Positions 18,596 through 27,688 are shown, counted from the first letter of the stretch. The stretch is 64,000 bases of DNA from Chryseobacterium sp. (GCA_031277615.1 JAITMC010000022.1:1-64000), one strand, 5' to 3'. Notes: a model not told the origin generated them from the letters alone. Numbers and translations are program-made.

Positions 18596-19309
18596 TTATT
18601 GAAGCTGTTTCTGGAAAATCAGTGATACGAGGATATAATAGATCACCAGCATCGGAATTCCTACGATCTGAAACACGGCCAGTATAATAATTCCCCCTCC
18701 CAGAAGGATAACTTTAGGATAATTGTCCTGAAGCTTTTTGGATTTGAATTTCATTGCCATCATTTTAACCGGACTGATCAGAAGCCAGGAAGTTACTATG
18801 GTAAGGATGATCAGAAACACTTCGTTTTCAAATAAAAAGCTGAAAGTTCCGGTTTCTTTAAACGCATAATATAATCCGAACAACAGAACAGTATTGGTTG
18901 GCGTATTCAGTCCCTTAAAATAATAGCGCTGTTCTTCATCCAGGTTAAATATAGCCAGTCTGAGGCAGGAAAAAACAGTCACTAAAAGGCCGATATATTT
19001 AATCTCAAAAGGAAGCTGAATTCCGAAAAGCTCAGTTCCGAAAGGTTCCAGGGCTTTGAACATGGTAAGTCCCGGGATCAGACCAAAGCTCACCATATCT
19101 GCCAGAGAATCAAGCTGAAGACCAAGATTGGAATTCGATTTTACTGCTCTGGCTACAAATCCGTCAAAAAAATCAAAAACAGACGAAAGAATCAGACAGA
19201 TGGCAGTAGTCTGGTAATCTCCCAGAATAAGATGAATGGCACCTATACAGCCTGCCAATAAATTAGCCAGTGTAAGTCCGTTGGCCAGATTATTTTTTAT
19301 AAAATTCAT
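18596..19309 (-). CDS. pssA: CDP-diacylglycerol--serine O-phosphatidyltransferase
   Basis: This membrane enzyme makes phosphatidylserine from CDP-diacylglycerol and serine, the first step to phosphatidylethanolamine. The CDP-alcohol phosphotransferase motif D49-G50-x2-A-R-x8-G63-x3-D67-x3-D71 is complete, and six to eight membrane helices are seen. I start at the ATG at 19309 (237 residues): an in-frame GTG two codons earlier overlaps the -7 box TATTTTTG (minus strand, 19322-19315). The leader is then about five bases. Assignment to serine rather than another alcohol rests on overall similarity. Confidence 0.87.
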   Translation of the reverse strand: MNFIKNNLANGLTLANLLAGCIGAIHLILGDYQTTAICLILSSVFDFFDGFVARAVKSNSNLGLQLDSLADMVSFGLIPGLTMFKALEPFGTELFGIQLPFEIKYIGLLVTVFSCLRLAIFNLDEEQRYYFKGLNTPTNTVLLFGLYYAFKETGTFSFLFENEVFLIILTIVTSWLLISPVKMMAMKFKSKKLQDNYPKVILLGGGIIILAVFQIVGIPMLVIYYILVSLIFQKQLQ

Positions 19310-19314
19310 AGGCA

Positions 19315-19353
19315 CAAAAATAAGAAATTAAAACTCAGGATTCCTTATATTTG
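19315..19353. promoter_or_regulatory. Divergent -7 boxes between pssA and a membrane protein gene
   Basis: TATTTTTG on the minus strand (19322-19315) serves pssA, and TATATTTG on the plus strand (19346-19353) serves the gene at 19358. Both end four to five bases before their ATG, predicting leaderless transcripts. Confidence 0.6.
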
Positions 19354-19357
19354 TTAT

Positions 19358-20035
19358 ATGAAAAATTTAAGTCTTTTAGAGAAACTGATTTCCAGTATCC
19401 TCTTAATTACAGTTATTTACGCAATTTTTGTGTTTTTTACAGATTCTTCATACTTTGATTATCTCGTTCAGGAAGACGGTTTTTACGAAAATCTTACCTC
19501 GATATTCCTGTTTCTTACCAGCTTTACACTGCTCTTTAAATTCTTCAGATATCAGAAGTATTACGGCGGATTATGGAAATTCGGTGTGCTTTTGATGGCT
19601 GCAGGGCTGTTTTTTGGAGGCGGTGAAGAGATTTCATGGGGACAGAGGATCTTCCATATTCAGTCATCGGAATTCTTTAAGGCCAACAATGCCCAGGAGG
19701 AGACCAACCTGCATAATATGGTGGTAGGAGATGTAAAGCTGAACAAACTGATCTTTTCCAATCTCATGTCGATCTGTTTCGCCATTTATTTTCTGGTGCT
19801 TCCTGTTTTATGGAACAGAGCTCCGAAAATGAAAGCCCTTATCGATAAATTCGGAATCTCAGTCGCAAGGCCGGTGCATATTGTGATTTTCATTATCGCA
19901 ACAGGTCTGATCCTGATCCCGATTGATCATTCCAGAAAATGGGAGATCTGGGAATATGCCTTCGCCCTGATCATGTTCCTGATTGTTTATAATCCTCTCA
20001 ATACGAAAGAGATTTTTTCAAAGGAGAATCATTAA
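19358..20035 (+). CDS. Uncharacterised membrane protein with GEEISWGQ motif
   Basis: The 225-residue protein has about six membrane helices. Between helices 3 and 4 is the conserved-looking block GGGEEISWGQRIF followed by 'NNAQEETNLHN' (about residues 86-125). This acidic/His-containing pair recurs in uncharacterised membrane proteins as I remember them and suggests a catalytic or metal site at the membrane surface. No family name is certain. It is monocistronic, with a leaderless-type promoter and a terminator. Nearby envelope glycosyltransferase genes hint at a lipid or polysaccharide role. Confidence 0.7.
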   Translation: MKNLSLLEKLISSILLITVIYAIFVFFTDSSYFDYLVQEDGFYENLTSIFLFLTSFTLLFKFFRYQKYYGGLWKFGVLLMAAGLFFGGGEEISWGQRIFHIQSSEFFKANNAQEETNLHNMVVGDVKLNKLIFSNLMSICFAIYFLVLPVLWNRAPKMKALIDKFGISVARPVHIVIFIIATGLILIPIDHSRKWEIWEYAFALIMFLIVYNPLNTKEIFSKENH

Positions 20036-20040
20036 AAATT

Positions 20041-20068
20041 AAGCTGTACCAGGAGTACGGCTTTTTTT
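20041..20068 (+). terminator. Intrinsic terminator
   Basis: Arms AAGCTGTAC (20041-20049) and GTACGGCTT (20055-20063, one G-T pair) are followed by a T-run. Confidence 0.8.
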
Positions 20069-20165
20069 ATTCATTCATTAAAAAGATCATAAAGTTCATT
20101 AATACTTAATATAGCGACATAGAGCATCAGCATCCGTGAGATTAGAGATCTGTGGGAACCAAAAT

Positions 20166-20190
20166 AAAAAAACGGACCCGAAAGTCCGTT
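20166..20190 (-). terminator. Intrinsic terminator of the GT39 gene
   Basis: On the minus strand, arms AACGGAC and GTCCGTT (20190-20171) are followed by a T-run (A-run at 20166-20172 on plus). Confidence 0.8.
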
Positions 20191-20213
20191 CTCTGTAGAT
20201 ATTTTAAGTCAAT

Positions 20214-21824
20214 TTACTTTACCACTTTATAAACATAGTGAATCTTCCGGTCGGTGTAATTCTTTGAAGGCAAAGCTTCCTCGTTATCATCAAACGTATC
20301 GACATAGGTAAGCTTCCAGCCCATTTTTTCCAGACTTTTCAAAAATTCCTTCTCATTGGTATTCATGGCAATATAGAATTCTTTTTCTTTCGGGAATGTT
20401 GCAGGATCTTCCACTTTGATTTCCGGCATCACTTCACGGTACCTGAACCATACTTCCGGCGAATATTCAGCGTAGGAATAGAGCTTAAGATGCTCCTGGT
20501 GAATCTTCTCCTTAATCGTGGTAAGGCTTTTGAATCCTTTATTATTGCTCAGCATTTTATCCAGAACAGGAATTCCGAAAATGGCTGTGGAAACCATCAG
20601 GATGATAACCATGCAGAATGCATACTGGAAACTTCTGTTGATGTAAATAAAATAAAAAAGACATCCTCCCGTAATAAAGGCTGCAACAGAAAATAAAACG
20701 GTTGCGATCTCCACCTGTAGCGGAAGAAAATATACGCCAATGGCAATCGCAGTTGAAACTACGGCAAGAATAGTAAAAATAACCTTATTTAAAGTGAGCT
20801 CCCATTTTTTTAATGTAGAACTCTGGAAGAGATAATACAGGTAATATCCCGTAGTTGCTGCTAACGGAACCATCATCGGGAACAGGTAACGCTCTTTTTT
20901 GGAGGGAATCAGAGAGAGGAGAATTAATGAAAACAGGGTCCAGTAAAAGAAAAGCATATAGACTTTAGGCTGATCGGTCCTCTTTTTTACCATTGGAAAA
21001 ATAAGCCCCACCACACTGTAAAGAATCCATACTCCGGTTTGTGCAGGAAAGCTAAGGTATCTTGTAAATGGCTTTACATCACGGTTTCCTCTTGCGGAGG
21101 CTTCTTTTTCCATGATGGCAAGGAAGGTATCAGGATCAGCAAGATAGATATAGATATACCATGAAAAACCTACCAGAACCGTGATTACGGCACAGAATAT
21201 AATCCCTCTGATCTCTTTCCATTTTGGCCACCCGAAAACAATTACATAGCCCAGATAAAGTGGAATAAGCAGTACATAAGGTCCGGTAGGTCCTTTACTC
21301 AGTACCGACAGTCCGAATAAAACTCCGGCAAAAAGATAATTGGGAAGAGTCTTAATATCTTTCAGGGCTAAAATGAAATAATAAATTCCGATTACCATAA
21401 AGCTGTAGCTGTAAATATCCCAGTTGGCCCTTCTTCCTACATAGATCACCAGGAAATTGGTGATGAGAACCAGAGAAGAGATCAGGGCAAGACGGGTATT
21501 ATTCGAGAGAAAGTTTACAATTTTATAGAAATAGATCACCAGAAGAAAGGTCGACAGGGCAGCAGGAAATCTTAAAGCCCCAATGTTCTCAAAACTGAAA
21601 AGTGCTCCCATCCAGGCACTCAGCCATGTAGGCAGTGGTGGTTTTTCGTATCGGGGAAGTCCGTTCATCTTGGTGAAGATCCAGTGGCCCTCATCTGCCA
21701 TTTCCCTTGCTGAAACAAAATTCCGGGCCTCCATGATATCTACATACAGTTTTCCTAAATGCGCGAAAAGCAGGATGGCGCTGATAACGAGCAGTAAATA
21801 GAACAATTGCTTCTGACTTTTCAT
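20214..21824 (-). CDS. GT39-type membrane glycosyltransferase (ArnT/PMT-like)
   Basis: This 536-residue multi-pass protein is of the polyprenyl-phosphate-sugar dependent GT39/GT-C class. After the first helix the extracytoplasmic loop has the acidic 'MEARNFVSAREM' and 'RYEKPPLPTWL' motifs typical of ArnT-like enzymes. About eleven helices follow, with a periplasmic C-terminal domain (~430-536). Such enzymes move a sugar from a lipid carrier onto lipid A or another envelope acceptor. I start at the ATG at 21824, because the longer frame begins with a TTG inside the -7 box. A divergently transcribed GT2 gene could supply the lipid-linked sugar. Confidence 0.88.
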   Translation of the reverse strand: MKSQKQLFYLLLVISAILLFAHLGKLYVDIMEARNFVSAREMADEGHWIFTKMNGLPRYEKPPLPTWLSAWMGALFSFENIGALRFPAALSTFLLVIYFYKIVNFLSNNTRLALISSLVLITNFLVIYVGRRANWDIYSYSFMVIGIYYFILALKDIKTLPNYLFAGVLFGLSVLSKGPTGPYVLLIPLYLGYVIVFGWPKWKEIRGIIFCAVITVLVGFSWYIYIYLADPDTFLAIMEKEASARGNRDVKPFTRYLSFPAQTGVWILYSVVGLIFPMVKKRTDQPKVYMLFFYWTLFSLILLSLIPSKKERYLFPMMVPLAATTGYYLYYLFQSSTLKKWELTLNKVIFTILAVVSTAIAIGVYFLPLQVEIATVLFSVAAFITGGCLFYFIYINRSFQYAFCMVIILMVSTAIFGIPVLDKMLSNNKGFKSLTTIKEKIHQEHLKLYSYAEYSPEVWFRYREVMPEIKVEDPATFPKEKEFYIAMNTNEKEFLKSLEKMGWKLTYVDTFDDNEEALPSKNYTDRKIHYVYKVVK

Positions 21825-21839
21825 GTAAAAATATTTCTG

Positions 21840-21909
21840 CAAAGATATTTAAAAGGTTGTTTGAAAACGTCAAATATCTTCATCAGATGCGATTTTTCAA
21901 CTATCTTTG
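21840..21909. promoter_or_regulatory. Divergent promoters for GT39 and GT2 genes
   Basis: TATCTTTG on the minus strand (21847-21840) precedes the GT39 ATG by 15 bases, and TATCTTTG on the plus strand (21902-21909) precedes the GT2 ATG by 17. The two boxes are identical in sequence. Confidence 0.65.
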
Positions 21910-21926
21910 CACAATATTTTTATGCT

Positions 21927-22865
21927 ATGAATCCTGACAAGTTTTATTCCGTTGTCGTTCCGCTATACAATGAAGAGGAAAATGCACCGCTACTCATTTC
22001 TGCTGTAGAAAGCATTATGAAAGGCTATCAATACGAACTCATTCTGGTTGATGATTTTTCTACCGACAAAACTGTAAAAGTGATTAAAGATATTGCTGCT
22101 CCTCACGTAGTTTTAATAGAACTGAAGAAAAATTATGGACAGAGTTCCGCATTAATGGCAGGAATAGACTATGCGACAGGAGATTATATCATTACCATGG
22201 ATGGGGATATGCAGAACGATCCCACCGATATTCCAATGATGGTGGATAAAATAGAAGAGGGGGAATATGATCTGGTTATCGGTAAGCGCCAGAAGCGTCA
22301 GGACAATCTGTTGAGAACTTTTCCTTCCAAAGTGGCTAATTTTATTATCAGAAGAACAACCAAACTGAATGTGAAAGATCATGGCTGTGCACTGAAAGTA
22401 TTTACAGGGGAAACGGCTAAAAACCTGGACCTCTATGGAGAATCCCATAGGTTTATTACGCTTCATGCCCATATTAACGGGGCAAGGATTGCAGAAGTTC
22501 CGGTAAAGCATCACGCAAGACAGTTCGGAGTTTCAAAATACGGAATCGGAAGAACCACGAAAGTGATCAACGATCTTATCCTGTTGCTGTTCAATCAGAA
22601 ATACCTGCAAAAACCGATTTATCTGTTTGGAAATATCGGAATCGGAACATTTGCGCTGGGAATGCTGATCAATCTTTATCTGTTAATTGTGAAACTGATG
22701 GGGCATTCTATCGGGGGAAGACCGCTTCTGATCCTGGGGATTCTTCTGGTATTTGTTGGAATTCAGCTTTTCACCACGGGAATTATTATAGACCTGCTGA
22801 TGAAGACTTACTATGAATCTCAGAAAAAACGTCCGTTCAACATCCGTAAAGTATCTGTTTTTTGA
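21927..22865 (+). CDS. Family 2 glycosyltransferase (DPM1/ArnC/GtrB-like)
   Basis: The 312-residue protein has an N-terminal GT-A catalytic domain ('FYSVVVPLYNEEENAPLL', VDDFS at ~41-45, DGDMQNDP at ~97) and two C-terminal membrane helices (~225-300). This is the layout of enzymes that transfer a sugar from a nucleotide to undecaprenyl phosphate. The start at 21927 follows a good -7 box; an upstream in-frame ATG would include non-conserved residues. The stop overlaps the next gene by four bases (TTGA), implying translational coupling. It probably feeds the neighbouring GT39 transferase. Confidence 0.9.
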   Translation: MNPDKFYSVVVPLYNEEENAPLLISAVESIMKGYQYELILVDDFSTDKTVKVIKDIAAPHVVLIELKKNYGQSSALMAGIDYATGDYIITMDGDMQNDPTDIPMMVDKIEEGEYDLVIGKRQKRQDNLLRTFPSKVANFIIRRTTKLNVKDHGCALKVFTGETAKNLDLYGESHRFITLHAHINGARIAEVPVKHHARQFGVSKYGIGRTTKVINDLILLLFNQKYLQKPIYLFGNIGIGTFALGMLINLYLLIVKLMGHSIGGRPLLILGILLVFVGIQLFTTGIIIDLLMKTYYESQKKRPFNIRKVSVF

Positions 22866-23725
22866 AAAAATTCAGGAAAACCGCCGTTACACTGCTGAAA
22901 GTAGGAATCAGCCTGCTGCTTTTATACTTTGTTTTCAGAAAAGTACCCTTCAATGATGTCTGGAATCTGATAAAGACCAGTAATTATTTTTTCCTGATCC
23001 TGGCATTGGGGGCATTTACGGCTTCCCAGATTATTTCTTCGGCGAGATTGCTGCTGTACTTTCATGCAGGGAAATTTTTTATCCATACAACAGATAACCT
23101 GAAACTCTATCTGATCGGAATGTTTTATAATTTCTTCATTCCCGGTGGGATAGGAGGAGATGCCTACAAAGTTTATATCCTGAATAAGAAATTCGGCTGG
23201 AATGCAAAAAAACTGACAAAATCTGTACTTACAGACAGGCTTTCAGGACTTCTGGCTATTGTATTACTCGTGGAAGTTCTGGCATTTCCCATGCTTCCCG
23301 GATATTACAAATTATTGATTGTCCCGGCAGTCGCAGTTACGTTGGGAGTTGCAAAAATATTTTTCGCCAGATTTTTCCCCGAATTTAAAGGTGTATTTTA
23401 TCGGACACTGTTATATTCATTGGGGGTGCAGGCTCTTCAGCTGCTTTCCATCTACTGTATCCTGAAATCTTTTACACAGATTGAAGACGTATGGATCTAT
23501 TTTATGGTCTTTCTGATCAGTGCTGTCCTGAGTGTGATTTCTTTTTCCGGGATTGGAGTAAGAGAGTGGCTTTTTATGAAAGCTGCACAATATTTTACAT
23601 TTGATGCTGATGTTTCTGTTTCAACGGCGATGCTGTTTTCATTTATTACTGCTGTAGTGGCACTTATAGGGATTTGTTTCCAGAATTTTAAATATAAAAC
23701 CGAAAACAATCAATCGATCGATTGA
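22862..23725 (+). CDS. Lysylphosphatidylglycerol-synthase-like flippase domain protein
   Basis: The 287-residue membrane protein has seven to eight helices and belongs to the UPF0104/AglD-MprF-type transmembrane family. The conserved 'FFIPGGIGGDAYKVYIL' segment (~88-104) is a hallmark. It starts with TTG at 22862, within the stop of the GT2 gene; the next Met is near residue 84, which would delete two helices, so TTG is the likely start. The neighbouring GT2 and GT39 genes support a role in handling lipid-linked sugars. Direct evidence for flipping is lacking. Confidence 0.85.
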   Translation: MKKFRKTAVTLLKVGISLLLLYFVFRKVPFNDVWNLIKTSNYFFLILALGAFTASQIISSARLLLYFHAGKFFIHTTDNLKLYLIGMFYNFFIPGGIGGDAYKVYILNKKFGWNAKKLTKSVLTDRLSGLLAIVLLVEVLAFPMLPGYYKLLIVPAVAVTLGVAKIFFARFFPEFKGVFYRTLLYSLGVQALQLLSIYCILKSFTQIEDVWIYFMVFLISAVLSVISFSGIGVREWLFMKAAQYFTFDADVSVSTAMLFSFITAVVALIGICFQNFKYKTENNQSID

Positions 23726-23844
23726 ATAATTGTTAATAATGTTTTTATTTTTTTAATGATATTTAATCAATTTTTAAGGTTGTTTTAAGTTTATTTTAAT
23801 TTTTGGCTTGTCTGGCTGAGAATTTTTAATTTATTTTGCTGCCG

Positions 23845-25767
23845 ATGAAAAATGGATTAAGAATTCAGGAAATTCTGATAATGCTTTATCGGATTTTACT
23901 GGCCTACGTATTTTATCAGGTAGCAAGGTTTCTGTTCTGGCAGTTTAATAAAGACCTGATAAAAATAGATTCTTTGTCGGATTATATAAAGCTTGCCTAT
24001 CATGGGACGGCTTTCGATACTACGGCAATTTTGTACGTTAATGCGCTGTTTATACTTCTCAGCCTTCTTCCATTGGTTATTAATACAAAGAAAGGATATC
24101 AGGCAATACTGTTCTGGATCTATTTTATAACCAACGGATTGGCCTATGCGATGAACTTCGGGGATTTTATTTACTATAAATTCTCTCAGGCAAGACTTAC
24201 CTGTGCAGCATTCCAGGTGGCAAAGAACGAAACCAATGTTTTCAAAACATTCATGATTTCTGTTAGCCAGCATCCGTTTGTTCTGATCTGGTATATTGTT
24301 TTAATGGCAGCATGGGTATTCCTTTATAAAAGATTAACCGTCAAAGAACAGAAGCCGGGCAGGCTGGTTGCCTATTTTGCTTCATCCGTCGTTGTTTTGT
24401 GTATTACCGTTGTTTTGGTGGTAGGAGGGATCCGTGGAGACTTCAAGCACAGTACAAGACCAATCAATATGGTGGATGCGAACCGTTTTGTAACGAATCC
24501 GTTACAGGGTAATCTGGTGCTGAATAGTACATTTTCTTTTTTCAGGACTTTAAATACCAATAATTTTAAACTGGTTCACTTTACAGACGAAAAATTTATT
24601 GAAGACAATGTGCAGCCTTACAAAGTCTACGACCGCACAACACAAAACCGCCCGAATATCGTGACCTTTATCGTTGAGTCCTTTGGAAGAGAATATTCCG
24701 GAGCTTTTAATAAAGAGAAAAATATTAAGGGCTACGTTTCTTATACCCCGTTTATTGACAGTCTTGCAGGGCAGAGCCTTATTTTTCCGAATACATTTGC
24801 CAATGGCAGACAGTCTATCCACGGGATGAGCAGCGTTCTGGCCGGAATTCCGAGCCTTACCGATGCGTTTACCTGTTCACCGTTTGCCAATCAGAAAATA
24901 CAGTCCATTGTTTCGGTATGCAACGATCTTGGGTATGATACCTCTTTCTATCATGGAGCGCCGAACGGTTCGATGGGATTCCTGGGGTTTGGAAATATTT
25001 TAGGATTCAAACATTACTTCGGGAAAAATGAATATAATAACGATGCGGATTTCGACGGAATGTGGGCCATCTGGGATGAACCGTTCCTGCAGTATTTTGC
25101 TAAAAATGTAGGAAAAAAACAACCTTTTATGAGTACAGTCTTTACTGCCTCATCACATCACCCTTTTAAGATTCCTGAAAAATACAAAGGCAAATTCAAA
25201 AAAGGGCCGCTTGAGATGCATGAACCCATACAGTATACCGATTATGCCATTAAAAAATATTTTGAAACGGCTAAAAAAGAACCGTGGTTCAATAATACCA
25301 TCTTTGTATTTACCGGCGATCATACCAATCAGATCGGCTATGGTGAATATGAAAAGGCAATGAACCGTTTTGCCGTACCGTTGATTTTCTATTCTCCCAA
25401 TCCGGAATACAACCTTAAAGGCGTAAATCAGGAAATCGCCCAACAGGCTGATATTTATCCCACGCTGGCTGATCTTATCGGATACAATAAACCTATCAGA
25501 AGCTGGGGGAGAAGTCTGGTGAGTGATAAGAAATATCCGTCCATTGTGGTGAATTCTGATGGAAGTACAGAGCAGTTCATCATCGGAAATTATATGTATC
25601 GCTTTGATGGTAAAGAAATTATCGGGATCTATGATAAAACCGACCTCGGATTTGAAAAAAATCTGAAAGGAACAATAAATTCTCCAGAAATAGAGCATGG
25701 GAAGAAAACCGCTATGGCGTGGTATCAGGATTATATGGACCGCGTGATCAACAGAAAACTGAATTAA
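23845..25767 (+). CDS. LTA synthase family sulfatase/phosphoglycerol transferase
   Basis: The 640-residue protein has an N-terminal block of five membrane helices (~1-200) and a large extracytoplasmic alkaline-phosphatase-superfamily domain. Visible elements are 'PNIVTFIVESFGREY' with the metal-binding Glu (~270), a nucleophile region 'ANGRQSIHGMSS' (~320) and 'FTGDHTNQ' (~490) with the metal-binding Asp and His. Family members transfer phosphoglycerol or phosphoethanolamine groups to envelope glycans or lipids. I start at the ATG at 23845 because the preceding in-frame TTG overlaps an AT-rich promoter-like stretch. It lies 119 bases downstream of the flippase-like gene, so co-transcription is uncertain. 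Confidence 0.88.
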   Translation: MKNGLRIQEILIMLYRILLAYVFYQVARFLFWQFNKDLIKIDSLSDYIKLAYHGTAFDTTAILYVNALFILLSLLPLVINTKKGYQAILFWIYFITNGLAYAMNFGDFIYYKFSQARLTCAAFQVAKNETNVFKTFMISVSQHPFVLIWYIVLMAAWVFLYKRLTVKEQKPGRLVAYFASSVVVLCITVVLVVGGIRGDFKHSTRPINMVDANRFVTNPLQGNLVLNSTFSFFRTLNTNNFKLVHFTDEKFIEDNVQPYKVYDRTTQNRPNIVTFIVESFGREYSGAFNKEKNIKGYVSYTPFIDSLAGQSLIFPNTFANGRQSIHGMSSVLAGIPSLTDAFTCSPFANQKIQSIVSVCNDLGYDTSFYHGAPNGSMGFLGFGNILGFKHYFGKNEYNNDADFDGMWAIWDEPFLQYFAKNVGKKQPFMSTVFTASSHHPFKIPEKYKGKFKKGPLEMHEPIQYTDYAIKKYFETAKKEPWFNNTIFVFTGDHTNQIGYGEYEKAMNRFAVPLIFYSPNPEYNLKGVNQEIAQQADIYPTLADLIGYNKPIRSWGRSLVSDKKYPSIVVNSDGSTEQFIIGNYMYRFDGKEIIGIYDKTDLGFEKNLKGTINSPEIEHGKKTAMAWYQDYMDRVINRKLN

Positions 25768-25775
25768 GATCACCT

Positions 25776-25835
25776 GAATTCGGAAGAAGCATTTCTGATT
25801 CGGACAGGTTTGATGATGGAAGAATGGAAGCTGAG
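25776..25835 (+). repeat. Left arm of pyrimidine/purine-rich fold-back element
   Basis: Bases 25776-25820 match 34904-34948 at about 38 of 45 positions by eye. Bases 25815-25835 are the imperfect inverse of 26528-26548. The arms therefore bracket the DUF2147 gene. Confidence 0.55.
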
Positions 25836-25966
25836 TGTTTAATGCTTGGACTTTTCCCATCATATGCTTTGTATAATAAAACTTTTTGTGGGTTGGAAAT
25901 TAATTTATATTTTTATCAATAGATAGGTAGTAAAACTTATTAGATCGGAATTAAAACTAAAGAAAT

Positions 25967-26386
25967 ATGAAAAAATTATTAGCAACCTTCGTCCTTTCAT
26001 TATTCAGTGTGATGTCTTTTGCACAGATAGAAGGAAAATGGAAGACGATAGATGATGAAACCAAACAGGCCAAATCTATTGTTGAAATCTTTAAAAAATC
26101 AGACGGGAAGTATTACGGAAAGGTATCCCAGTTGTTGATCAAACCTGCAGATCCGAACTGTACGGCTTGTAAAGATGACAGAAAAGGAAAACCAATTTTA
26201 GGCCTGGAAATTATCAGAGGCCTGAAGAAAGACGGTGATGAATTTACCGGAGGGACCATTACAGATCCTAAAACAGGTAAATCTTACAAATGTACCATTA
26301 CCAAAAGCGGTGATAAGCTTAACGTAAGAGGATATGTAGGATTATCCCTGTTGGGAAGAACCCAAACATGGGAAAAAGCAAACTAA
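25967..26386 (+). CDS. Exported DUF2147 protein
   Basis: The 139-residue protein has a signal peptide (residues 1-19, ..MSFAQ) and one DUF2147 domain. The pattern 'EGKWKTIDDETKQAKSIVEIFK', then 'CTACKDDRKGKPILGLEII' and the closing 'GYVGLSLLGRTQTWEK' are family signatures. The pair of Cys (residues ~65-68) could form a disulphide. The function of DUF2147 is not established; it is a small beta-rich periplasmic domain common in Bacteroidota. It is bracketed by inverted fold-back repeats. Confidence 0.88.
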   Translation: MKKLLATFVLSLFSVMSFAQIEGKWKTIDDETKQAKSIVEIFKKSDGKYYGKVSQLLIKPADPNCTACKDDRKGKPILGLEIIRGLKKDGDEFTGGTITDPKTGKSYKCTITKSGDKLNVRGYVGLSLLGRTQTWEKAN

Positions 26387-26409
26387 TCAAGTTTAAATAG
26401 AATTTTAAG

Positions 26410-26441
26410 ACGGCATTTCAGAAATGAAATGTCGTTTTTTT
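26410..26441 (+). terminator. Intrinsic terminator
   Basis: Arms ACGGCATTTC (26410-26419) and GAAATGTCGT (26425-26434, one G-T pair) are followed by TTTTTT. Confidence 0.85.
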
Positions 26442-26527
26442 GATGAAAATTTGTAACTACTGCCTGTTTGAATCCGTCCTGATCTCTGTTCATTACGACT
26501 AATGATCATTAAGTATGGCAAACGTTC

Positions 26528-26556
26528 CTCAAGCTTCCATCTTCCATCTACCATCC
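26528..26556 (-). repeat. Right arm of fold-back element with TTCCATC runs
   Basis: The segment CTCAAGCTTCCATCTTCC and onward is the near-complement of 25815-25835. The motif TTCCATCTTCCATC recurs at about 35050 and in part near 9108. Confidence 0.5.
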
Positions 26557-26641
26557 TTTGAATCTCAATTTTCTTCCCCCGAATATTCACGATCCCATTC
26601 AATCAGATTCCTTTTTTATGATATGTATAATAAAAAAACAC

Positions 26642-26649
26642 TATTTTTG
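26642..26649 (+). promoter_or_regulatory. -7 box of pdhB-like gene
   Basis: TATTTTTG fits TAnnTTTG and gives a 23-base leader. No clear -33 TTG is present. Confidence 0.5.
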
Positions 26650-26672
26650 TAGTCTAAATTTTTCAAGAAAAT

Positions 26673-27653
26673 ATGGCAGAATATACTTTTCGTGAGGTAA
26701 TTGCACAGGCAATGAGCGAGGAAATGCGTAAAGACGAGTCCATCTACCTGATGGGAGAGGAAGTTGCAGAATACAACGGTGCCTACAAGGCTTCAAAAGG
26801 AATGCTGGATGAATTTGGTCCTAAAAGAATAATCGATACCCCAATTGCCGAATTAGGTTTTGCAGGAATTTCTGTGGGAGCTGCAATGAATGGGAACAGA
26901 CCAATTGTAGAATTTATGACCTTCAATTTCTCATTGGTAGGAATTGATCAGATCATCAACAATGCGGCAAAGATCCGCCAGATGAGCGGCGGACAGTGGA
27001 ATTGCCCGATCGTTTTCCGTGGCCCTACCGCTTCTGCAGGACAGCTTGGAGCAACACACTCTCAGGCTTTTGAAAGCTGGTATGCCAACTGCCCGGGACT
27101 GAAAGTAGTAGTTCCTTCAAACCCTTATGATGCAAAAGGATTACTGAAAACAGCCATTCAGGATAACGACCCGGTTATTTTCATGGAGTCTGAGCAGATG
27201 TATGGTGATAAAATGGAAATCCCTGAAGAAGAATACTACCTGCCGATCGGTAAAGCAGATATCAAGAGAGAAGGTACGGATGTTACTTTGGTTTCTTTCG
27301 GAAAGATCATGAAACTTGCCATTCAGGCTGCTGAAGATATGGCTAAAGAAGGAATTTCTGTAGAAGTTATCGACCTTAGAACCGTTCGTCCGCTTGATTT
27401 CGATACCATCCTTGAATCAGTGAAAAAGACCAACAGACTTGTTATTCTTGAAGAAGCATGGCCTTTTGGTTCAGTATCTTCAGAAATCACTTATATGGTA
27501 CAGCAAAAAGCATTCGATTATCTGGATGCTCCGGTAAAAAGAATTACAACTCCTGATGCTCCGGCACCTTATTCAGCAGCACTGTTTGCAGAATGGTTCC
27601 CTAAACTTGAAAAAGTAAAAGAGGAGATCAAAAAAGCGATGTACGTAAAATAA
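26673..27653 (+). CDS. pdhB: Pyruvate dehydrogenase E1 component, beta subunit
   Basis: The 326-residue thiamine-diphosphate enzyme subunit forms E1 of a 2-oxoacid dehydrogenase complex with an alpha subunit, here probably for pyruvate. The pattern 'LMGEEVAEYNGAYKASKGMLDEFG' and 'PIVEFMTFNFSL' matches the E1-beta N-terminal domain with the conserved cofactor-activating Glu. The C-terminal transketolase domain holds 'VIDLRTVRPLDFDTI'. No alpha or E2 gene is adjacent; the gene is flanked by its own promoter and terminator, so the complex is encoded at several loci. A branched-chain E1-beta is the main alternative, judged less likely. Confidence 0.88.
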   Translation: MAEYTFREVIAQAMSEEMRKDESIYLMGEEVAEYNGAYKASKGMLDEFGPKRIIDTPIAELGFAGISVGAAMNGNRPIVEFMTFNFSLVGIDQIINNAAKIRQMSGGQWNCPIVFRGPTASAGQLGATHSQAFESWYANCPGLKVVVPSNPYDAKGLLKTAIQDNDPVIFMESEQMYGDKMEIPEEEYYLPIGKADIKREGTDVTLVSFGKIMKLAIQAAEDMAKEGISVEVIDLRTVRPLDFDTILESVKKTNRLVILEEAWPFGSVSSEITYMVQQKAFDYLDAPVKRITTPDAPAPYSAALFAEWFPKLEKVKEEIKKAMYVK

Positions 27654-27663
27654 ATATGATAGA

Positions 27664-27688
27664 GAAAAACTTCCGAAAGGAAGTTTTT
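27664..27688 (+). terminator. Intrinsic terminator of pdhB
   Basis: Arms AAAAACTTCC (27664-27673) and GGAAGTTTTT (27678-27687) enclose a GAAA tetraloop. Confidence 0.9.

Noticed and set aside
25153-25863. A 236-codon frame opposite the sulfatase gene
   Set aside because: It is antisense to a well-supported enzyme gene and has no recognised domain or promoter; judged a shadow of codon bias.
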